Shown: one piece after another, positions 56,282 through 64,000 of the stretch
Layout: every line of letters starts with the position of its first letter
Numbering within the stretch: the first letter of the stretch is position 1
Source of the DNA: Planotetraspora thailandica
GTDB taxonomy: Bacteria > Actinomycetota > Actinomycetes > Streptosporangiales > Streptosporangiaceae
NCBI RefSeq assembly: GCF_016863335.1
Contig: NZ_BOOR01000061.1
Span: 1-64,000, forward strand
Direction: 5' to 3'
Length of the DNA: 64,000 nucleotides
Translations under genes and position numbers: made by a program
The notes under the pieces: model-generated
Database searches by the model: none
Told to the model about the DNA's origin: nothing
The model's input: only the letters and a program-made list of their open reading frames with translations

Positions 56282-57115
56282 ATGGCGGAGCTCACCAGCA
56301 CCAGGTCGCCGCGGGTCAAGGCCGCGCGCCGGCTGACCAAGCGGGCCTTCCGTGACCGCGACCGGGCATTCCTGGCCGAAGGACCCCAGGCGGTTCGCGA
56401 GGCCCTGACGCTCGACGACGTCACGGTCGAGCTCTTCGCCACGGCCGAGGCGGAGACGCGGCATCCCGACATCGTCGGCGCCGCCCTCGCCGCCGGGGTC
56501 CCCGTCCACAGGGCCAGCGGCGAGGTCATGGCCGACCTGACCCAGACGATCACCCCGCAGGGCATCCTCGCGGTCTGCCGGTTCGTGCACGTTCCCCTGG
56601 CCGAGGCCATACGGCCCGGCACCCGGCTGGTGGCGCTGCTCGCCCACGTCCGCGACCCCGGGAACGCCGGCACCGTCCTGCGTACGGCGGACGCGGCGGG
56701 CGCCGACGCGGTCGTGTTCACCGACGCGTCGGTGGACCCCTACAACGGCAAATGCGTGCGGGCCAGCGCCGGCAGCCTCTTCCATCTCCCGGTGGCGACG
56801 GGCGCATCGGTGGCCCATGCCGTACGGCAGGCCAAGGAGGCGGGCCTGCGGGTGCTCGCGGCCGACGGGGCGGGCACCGTGACCCTCGACGAGGTCGACC
56901 TGGCCCGGCCCACCGCGTGGCTGTTCGGCAACGAGGCGTGGGGTCTGCCGCCCGAGCTCCTCGAACTGGCCGACGAGGTCGTGCGCGTGCCGATCTACGG
57001 GCGGGCGGAAAGCCTCAACCTCGCCACCGCCGCCGCAGTGTGCTTGTACTCATCCGCCCGCGTTCAGCGGGAGAACTTATCTTCCGTGGAAGATCCCACC
57101 ACCTCGCCCCGCTGA
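56282..57115 (+). CDS. TrmH/SpoU-family RNA methyltransferase
   Basis: A 277-residue SPOUT 2'-O-methyltransferase. The N-terminal L30e-like substrate domain (1-115) is followed by the knotted domain with VALLAHVRDPGNAGTVLRTADAAG, WLFGNEAWGLPPE and SLNLATAAAVCLY. It probably modifies rRNA; the exact nucleotide is unknown. ATG 56282 preferred (MAELTSTRSPRV). Its place after rplT is conserved in actinobacteria. Confidence 0.92.
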   Translation: MAELTSTRSPRVKAARRLTKRAFRDRDRAFLAEGPQAVREALTLDDVTVELFATAEAETRHPDIVGAALAAGVPVHRASGEVMADLTQTITPQGILAVCRFVHVPLAEAIRPGTRLVALLAHVRDPGNAGTVLRTADAAGADAVVFTDASVDPYNGKCVRASAGSLFHLPVATGASVAHAVRQAKEAGLRVLAADGAGTVTLDEVDLARPTAWLFGNEAWGLPPELLELADEVVRVPIYGRAESLNLATAAAVCLYSSARVQRENLSSVEDPTTSPR

Positions 57116-57222
57116 GGCTGCTGAAGATCCCCGGAAACCCGCTATTGTCGGCGGTGGAGTCGCGGAAGTCGTGCGGCGCGGTTCCGTTCCGCGGGGCTCC
57201 CGAGGGTTGAGGAGGCGGTCTC

Positions 57223-58317
57223 GTGCGAGGTGGCGGCACCCCCGGCGGTTCCCTTCACGGGCCTGCCGACGGGAGTGCGTACATCTGCGTCGACGAGCTG
57301 CCCGACGGGGTCGTGGCGGCCGACCACGAGGGCATCGTCCTGATCGTCAACCGGGCCGCCGAACGACTGACCGGAGTGAGCCGTGAAGCGGCGGTCGGCA
57401 GGCACATCACCGAGGCCCTGCCGTTCCGCGACCTCGAAGGCCGCGACTGGTGGAAGTGGCTTGATCCGCACGGTGGCCTGCGAACGCGGTCTCGCCAGCC
57501 GGAACGCCCGTTGACTCTGCCGGGGCGGCAGGAGGTGCTCGTGGCCGCGCGTTTCGTGCGCGCACCCGAGCGGGGCGGCCCGGTCACCCGCGTCGTGATC
57601 ACCATCAGGGACGCCTCCGCCAGAGCCCGGGTGGAGCGGAGCAGAGCCGACCTCGTCTCCACGGTCGCTCACGAGCTCAGGTCTCCGCTGACCAGCGTGA
57701 AAGGCTTCACGGCCACGCTGCTGGCCAAGTGGGAGCGGTTCACCGACGCCCAGAAGCTGGTCATGCTGGAGACGGTCAACGCCGACGCCGACCGCGTCAC
57801 CCGGCTGATCACCGAGCTTCTCGACGTGTCCCGGATCGAGTCCGGCCGTTTACAGGTGCACCGGCAGATCGTGGACGTCCCGGCACGGGCCCGGCGGATC
57901 ATCGCGGGCCGGGTCGCCGCGGGAGAGCCGGAAGACCGTTTTCGCCTCGAGGTACACGGGGAATTGCCAGAAACCTGGCTGGATCAGGACAAGATCGACC
58001 AAATCCTGTCCAATCTGGTGGAGAATGGCGTCAGGCACGGACGCGGTACCGTGTCCGTAGTAGTCGAGCCGGTCGAATGGGGAATCGCCGTGTCCGTGCG
58101 TGATCAGGGTGAGGGCGTCGCGCCTGAGCTCGTCACGCGCGTCTTCCGCCAGTTCTGGCGGGGCAACGGCCGCCGCAGGGGCGGCACCGGGCTCGGGCTC
58201 TTCATCGTGAAGGGACTGGTCGAGGCCCACGGCGGCACGATCACCGTTCAGCGGGCGCCCGGCGGCGGCGCCGAGTTTCGATTTACCTTGCCCACCGGGG
58301 CCCCTGAATTCGCCTGA
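57223..58317 (+). CDS. PAS-domain sensor histidine kinase (orphan)
   Basis: A 364-residue soluble kinase: PAS domain (about 22-130, ADHEGIVLIVNRAAERLTG), HisKA dimerisation domain with phospho-acceptor His150 (VAHELRSPL), and HATPase domain (about 235-360) with N box NLVENGVRHG, G1 RDQGEG and G2 GGTGLGL. No membrane segment, so it senses a cytoplasmic or cofactor signal. No response regulator is adjacent. GTG start with a GAGGAGG ribosome site. It lies between trmH and pheS. Confidence 0.92.
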   Translation: MRGGGTPGGSLHGPADGSAYICVDELPDGVVAADHEGIVLIVNRAAERLTGVSREAAVGRHITEALPFRDLEGRDWWKWLDPHGGLRTRSRQPERPLTLPGRQEVLVAARFVRAPERGGPVTRVVITIRDASARARVERSRADLVSTVAHELRSPLTSVKGFTATLLAKWERFTDAQKLVMLETVNADADRVTRLITELLDVSRIESGRLQVHRQIVDVPARARRIIAGRVAAGEPEDRFRLEVHGELPETWLDQDKIDQILSNLVENGVRHGRGTVSVVVEPVEWGIAVSVRDQGEGVAPELVTRVFRQFWRGNGRRRGGTGLGLFIVKGLVEAHGGTITVQRAPGGGAEFRFTLPTGAPEFA

Positions 58318-58394
58318 GCTGCGCTCTTCCGCACGGCTCGCGCAGCGCGGATGACGGCCCGGTGGGCCGACCCCACTAAACTCGACCTTGCTGA

Positions 58395-59533
<1,139 letters not shown>

Positions 59534-59534
<1 letters not shown>

Positions 59535-62101
59535 TGAAGGTCCCGCTTTCATGGCTGCGGGAGTATGTCGATCTCCCCGCCGTCACGGCGCAGGAGGTGG
59601 CCGACAAGCTCACCGCCGCCGGTCTCAAGCTCGAGTCGATCACGTCGCACGGCTACGACATCAAGAACGTGGTCGTCGGCCGGGTCCTCGCTATTGAGGA
59701 GCTCACCGGGTTCAAGAAGCCCATCCGGCACTGCCGGGTCGAGGTCGGGGAGGCCGCGCCGCGAGAGATCGTGTGCGGCGCCGTCAACTTCGCCGAGGGC
59801 GACGTGGTCCCGGTGGCGCTGCCGGGCGCAGTGCTGCCCGGCGGGTTCGAGATCGCCTCCCGCAAGACGTACGGCAGGCTGTCGGACGGGATGATCTGCT
59901 CGGAGGCCGAGCTCGGCATCGCCGACAGCTCCCCGGGCATCCTCCTGCTTCCGCAGGACACGCCGATCGGCGCCGACGTGGTGGAGCTGCTCGGTCTGCG
60001 CGACGACGTGCTGGAGCTGGAGATCACGCCTGACCGCGGCTACGCGCTGTCGATTCGCGGCGTCGCACGTGAGGCGGGCATCGCGTTCGGCGTGCCCTTC
60101 CACGACCCGGGCCTGGCTCCCGTGCCCGAGACCGAGGGACCGTCATGGCCGGCGGCCATCGGCGACCTCACCGCCTGCGACAGGTTCGTGCTGCGCACGG
60201 TCTCCGGGTTCGACCCCGCCGCCGAGAGCCCGCTGTGGATGCGGGTACGGCTGGCCCGCGCCGGCATGCGGCCGGTCTCGCTGGCGGTCGATGTCACCAA
60301 CTACGTGATGCTGGAGCTCGGGCAGCCGCTGCACGCGTTCGACCGGTCCCGGCTGGCCGGTGAGATCGTGGTCCGCAGGGCGCGGTCGGCGGAGACCCTG
60401 GAGACGCTCGACCACGTCGTGCGCAAGCTCCACGAGGACGACATCCTCATCACCGACGACTCGGGGGCCATCTCGATCGCGGGCACGATGGGCGGCCTGC
60501 ACACCGAGATCTCCGACGCCTCCACCGACATCGTGATCGAGGCGGCGCACTTCTCCGCCACCGGCATCGCCCGGCAGTCGCGCCGGCACAACCTGGTGAG
60601 CGAGGCGTCCAAGCGCTTCGAGCGCGGCGTCGACCGCGAGCTTCCGCTGGTCGCGTCGTGGCGTGCCGTACAGCTCCTGGTCGAACTGGGCGGGGCCACC
60701 GCCGATCCGGGCGTCACCCAGGTCGAGGGCGAGGCGGCGCCCGTCACGATCACCATCCCGTCCGGGCATCCTGCGCGCGTCGCGGGCCTGCCGTACGAGC
60801 GGGAGACCGTCGTGCGGCGCCTGGAGCAGGTGGGGTGCGTCGTGGTCGACGGGGCCGTCGAGTCCGCGCGCGGCGGGCAGGGCGTCGCGGCGACGGGTGT
60901 GGTGTCGAGCGGGGAACTGGCCGACAAGCTGGCCGTGCACGGCGACGACCTGATCACGGTCACGCCGCCGACCTGGCGGCCGGACCTCACCGACCCCAAC
61001 GACCTGGCCGAAGAGGTCATCCGCCTCGAAGGCTATGAGCGGCTGCCCTCCGTGCTGCCCGCGGCTCCGGCCGGGGCGGGCCTGACCGAGGGGCAGCGGC
61101 TGCGCCGCCGGGTGGGCAGGGCGCTGTCCGGTTCCGGATATGTCGAGATTTTGTCGTATCCGTTCATCGGTGCGCGGGACTTGGACGTCCTTCAGCTGCC
61201 GGAGGACGATCCGCGCAGGAGGGCGACCCGGCTGGTCAATCCGCTCAGCGAGGATGAGCCGTTCATGCGGACCACCTTGCTGCCCGGGCTGCTGAAGACG
61301 CTCGTGCGCAACGTGGGCCGTGGCACGACCGACGTTGCGTTGTTCGAGATCGGCCTGGTGTACCGCCCGGAGGCGGACGCCCCGGCCACGGCGCCCGTCC
61401 TTCCGGTCGACCGGCGGCCGACCGGCGAGGAACTCGCTAGCATCGAGGTCGCTCTGCCGCGGCAGCCGCTCAGGGTGGCGGCCGTTCTGGCCGGCGAGTT
61501 CGAGCGGTCCGGTTGGTGGGGCAAGGGACGCCAGGCCTCCTGGGCCGACGCAGTCGAGGCCGCTCGTGCCATCGCCCGTGAGGCCGGAGTCGAGCTCACG
61601 GTCCGGGCCGACCAGCACGAGCCATGGCATCCCGGCCGGTGCGCCGAGCTGAGCGTGGTGGACCCCGCCACGGGGGAGAGGGTGCTCGTCGGGCACGCGG
61701 GCGAGCTGCACCCTCGCGTGATCGAGGCGTACGGCCTGCCCCCGCGGACGGCCGCCATGGAGGTGGAGCTCTCCCGGCTGAAGTCGCCCGGGCCCGTGCA
61801 GACGCCTGCCGTGTCCACGTATCCCGTGGCCACCCAGGACGTGGCGCTCATCGTTCCGGCACAGACGCCGGTGGCTCTCGTGGAGGAGGCTCTGCGGGAA
61901 GGCGCGGGAGAGCTGCTGGAGTCGATCCGGCTGTTCGACGTGTACACGGGTGAGCAGGCGGGTGAGGGCAACAAGTCGCTGGCCTACAGCCTGCGGTTCC
62001 GCGCCCTCGACCGAACCCTGACGGTGGAGGAGACGACCGCGGCCCGTGACGCCGCCGTCGCCGTCGCCGCCACCCGGACGGGAGCCCAGCTCCGCTCCTG
62101 A
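59534..62101 (+). CDS. pheT: Phenylalanyl-tRNA synthetase beta subunit
   Basis: An 855-residue partner of PheS in the alpha2-beta2 enzyme. tRNA-binding OB domain (about 40-150), B3/B4 editing domain (about 220-390), B5 (about 410-490), the core beta region, and the C-terminal FDX-ACB anticodon domain ([15 protein letters not shown] to the end). ATG shares a base with the pheS stop. Cluster 6 begins 34 bases after the stop. Confidence 0.97.
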
Positions 62102-62134
62102 GACTCCCCCGGCGCCTTGCCGGCGCTCATGGGG

Positions 62135-62426
62135 GTGATCATGCAGAAGTTCGTGATCTTGGCCTGTGACCAGGCAGGACGCGATGCGTGATCATGCAGA
62201 AGTTCGGGCGGATGCCCTCTGAGCAGGCGAGACGCATTTCGTGATCATGCACGAGATGCGTCTCGCCTGTTGTCATATGGGCGTGTGGTGATCGGTGCGG
62301 ACGTGGAAACTGCATGATCACCACACGCGTATTGCCAGGTAGACGCGATTTCCCCGAACTTCTGCATGATCATGATTTGAGTATGCGCTGGTCAGCGGGG
62401 CTGCCGGCGAACTTCTGCATGATCAC
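62135..62426. repeat. 53-bp inverted repeat cluster 6
   Basis: Plus-orientation boxes at 62135-62153 and 62188-62206, truncated half at 62241-62251, a 59-base core, half TGCATGATCAC at 62311-62321, and minus-orientation boxes at 62355-62373 (last base changed) and 62408-62426. Pitch is 52-53 bp. The left half lies in its own hairpin (62224-62269). The cluster sits between convergent pheT and the penicillin-acylase-like gene. Confidence 0.93.
62224..62269. repeat. Hairpin enclosing the left core half of cluster 6
   Basis: CAGGCGAGACGCAT (62224-62237) pairs perfectly with ATGCGTCTCGCCTG (62256-62269), and inside it TCGTG pairs with CACGA around ATCATG. It makes a near-continuous cruciform-forming stem centred on the half site. 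Confidence 0.8.
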
Positions 62427-62457
62427 GCCTAAGGGGGGGTTTGGGGGGTGGGGAGGG

Positions 62458-64000
62458 TTATTTGCTGTAAATCTCGAATTCGTAGAGGGAGTAGCCGTAG
62501 GAGGTGCCTCTCGCTACGCCTTGCATCCGGACGTATCGGGCGTTGACCGGGGTGAAGGACACGTTGTCCACGCCGCCGTTGCCTGTGGTGATGGCGGACA
62601 CGGTCGTCCAGGTGGTGCCGTCGGTGGACGTCTGGATGTTGTACGACGAGCCGTAGGCCGTCTCCCAGCGAAGGATCACCCTGCCCACGCTCTTGCTCGA
62701 GCCGAGATCCACCTGGATGTACTGGTTGTTGGTCCAGTCACTCGCCCACCGCGTGGAGGGGTCGCCGTCGATCGCCTTGGCCGGGGTGTTGGGGCTCTGC
62801 GTGCCGTTCGCGCTCGCCGTCGCCCCCGTGGCCAGGTTGCTGATCGTGTCACCCCGGTGGGCCGGGAAGGAGACCACCTGCTGGTAGGTCGGCCGGTTCT
62901 GCCAGGAGATCAGCGGGTGCTTGACGCCGCCCAGCGGCGACTGCCGGATGGCGTCGGCACACCACTGGTCGCCCGCCGAGCACACGTCGTCTCCCGGGTA
63001 GGTGGTCGACGCGGGCTCGGCCAGGGCGGCGGACAGACTGTTCAGCAACACCGTACGGCAGGCCGCCACGGTGTCTCCGCAGTATTTGGACGGCAGGGCC
63101 GAGCCGACCTGGTCGCCGAGCACGTTGCGCACGTCCTTGTCGACGTAACCCCACCAGCCGTACTGGAACGAGGAGCCCTTGTGCGTCTGCGCCTCGTTGG
63201 CCGAGGTGGGGAAGGACGAGAGGTCACCCTGCTGCTGTCCCGAGGGCGACTCGTTGACCTGCAGCGCGTTGACCAGAGACTGGTAGAGGTCGTCGCCCAT
63301 GCCCGGCCGGAACTCGGCGCGCACGAGTTTCGGCCACCACGCGTCGAAGATGCGGATGGCGTCGGCGTTCGCGTACGTCTTGCTGCCCGGGGACGTCTCC
63401 ACCCGTTTTGTCCCGGACGCGGCCCATGCCGACAACTTGGACACCGCCGACGACAGGGCCGGGTCGGTCACGGCGGAGTTGTTGACGACCCGGAGCAGGT
63501 TGGGCAGCACCTTCCAGCCGCGCAGGTCGGTGGTCGCGGCCGATGCCATGATCTTGGCGGCGCCGGCCCGGTCGAGGGTGCCCGATGCGAGCGCGGCCTT
63601 GACCGGGGCGTCGAGCAGGTCGCCGCGGTGCACCGGCCCGAAGCTGAAGTTGCCGTCGGCCGAGCCGTAGTCCTTGGCCTGCTTGTTGTTCCAGCTGACG
63701 AAGTAGTCCTGGTTGACCGCCTGCGGATGGGTGCTCGGCGCCGCGTAGGTGGCGGTGTTCGTCGCGGGGTCGAACCCGGCCCACTCGTGGGCGGCGTCGG
63801 CCGTCATGGGCAGGTTCGGGTCGGACACGGCCGAGCGGACCGGGTTGCTGCCGGACATGAAGTACGCCGTGTCGGCCGAGTTCACATAGAACCAGTTGAA
63901 CGCGAACGCGATCGAGGACGCGGAGTTCATGAACGCGGCGGGGGAACCCATTTCGGCGGGGTCGTTGAACATCTGGAAGCCGACGGCCGAGTCGGCCTCG
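62458..64000 (-). CDS. Penicillin acylase-like protein with discoidin domain (partial)
   Basis: The C-terminal 514 or so residues of a minus-strand gene whose start lies right of the window. The first 360 residues match the beta-chain part of penicillin acylase family (Ntn-hydrolase) enzymes (NWFYVNSADTAYFMSG, DYFVSWNNKQA, FDAWWPKL). The last 130 residues are an F5/8 type C (discoidin, CBM32-like) domain (IDGDPSTRWASDWTNNQYIQVDLG). The catalytic Ser is outside the window. Probably secreted; may hydrolyse amides such as acyl-homoserine lactones or lipopeptides, bound to sugars. Repeat cluster 6 lies downstream. Confidence 0.85.
   Translation of the reverse strand, partial: EADSAVGFQMFNDPAEMGSPAAFMNSASSIAFAFNWFYVNSADTAYFMSGSNPVRSAVSDPNLPMTADAAHEWAGFDPATNTATYAAPSTHPQAVNQDYFVSWNNKQAKDYGSADGNFSFGPVHRGDLLDAPVKAALASGTLDRAGAAKIMASAATTDLRGWKVLPNLLRVVNNSAVTDPALSSAVSKLSAWAASGTKRVETSPGSKTYANADAIRIFDAWWPKLVRAEFRPGMGDDLYQSLVNALQVNESPSGQQQGDLSSFPTSANEAQTHKGSSFQYGWWGYVDKDVRNVLGDQVGSALPSKYCGDTVAACRTVLLNSLSAALAEPASTTYPGDDVCSAGDQWCADAIRQSPLGGVKHPLISWQNRPTYQQVVSFPAHRGDTISNLATGATASANGTQSPNTPAKAIDGDPSTRWASDWTNNQYIQVDLGSSKSVGRVILRWETAYGSSYNIQTSTDGTTWTTVSAITTGNGGVDNVSFTPVNARYVRMQGVARGTSYGYSLYEFEIYSK

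Overview
The window is high-GC actinobacterial chromosome, with GTG starts, 4-base ATGA/GTGA gene overlaps and -10 boxes sitting about 7 bases before a start codon. Gene content and order match Streptosporangiales (Streptosporangiaceae-like) best: the PIM lipid cluster with HIT/pgsA/patA/pimA, pdxS...pdxT-YebC-ruvCAB-yajC-secDF-apt-relA, DUF349-cyclophilin-hisS-aspS-rarA-alaS-ruvX-mltG-aroE, and infC-rpmI-rplT-trmH-kinase-pheST. The family assignment is inferred from order and composition, not from a database search. No rRNA, tRNA, prophage or intact insertion sequence was found.

Layout. 0.2-5.1 kb: alpha/beta hydrolase, aldo/keto reductase, then a cassette of a MerR/B12-type regulator, an ECF sigma factor, a TudS-DUF1722 (RudS-type) protein and a MarR regulator. 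5.6-9.2 kb: phosphoketolase, a degenerate GH25-like protein and a lipoprotein. 9.4-23.1 kb: thrS, Asp23, HIT hydrolase, a large membrane protein, a secreted GHL10 glycosidase, an EF-G-like GTPase (both on the minus strand), and the phosphatidylinositol mannoside operon. 23.2-38.2 kb: DUF3048 lipoprotein, pdxS, MarR, pdxT, YebC, Eis-like acetyltransferase, ruvCAB, yajC-secDF, apt and relA. 38.8-62.1 kb: DUF349, cyclophilin, MBL hydrolase, hisS-aspS, rarA, alaS, ruvX, two tandem mltG, aroE, infC-rpmI-rplT, trmH, a histidine kinase and pheST. 62.5 kb to the end: part of a penicillin-acylase-like enzyme with a discoidin domain.

The most striking feature is not a gene. Six intergenic clusters (about 5.3, 15.3, 25.5, 38.5, 45.2 and 62.3 kb) are built from one 19-base box, GTGATCATGCAGAAGTTCG, repeated every 52-54 bp with a second conserved box (about GRCCWGCGNNGA) in each unit. 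In every cluster all left-hand copies point right and all right-hand copies point left, around a core where the two innermost copies are cut to the 11-base half GTGATCATGCA / TGCATGATCAC. Six clusters in 64 kb, in divergent, co-directional and convergent gaps alike, suggest an undescribed genome-wide element, perhaps a helically phased protein-binding array or a REPIN-like non-autonomous element. No cas genes or transposase lie beside any of them.

Much of the rest is housekeeping (translation, recombination/repair, secretion, peptidoglycan and envelope lipids). Regulatory points of interest are the infC AUC start behind an intrinsic terminator, several promoters with leaderless geometry, the MarR self-operator and the possible light-response cassette.
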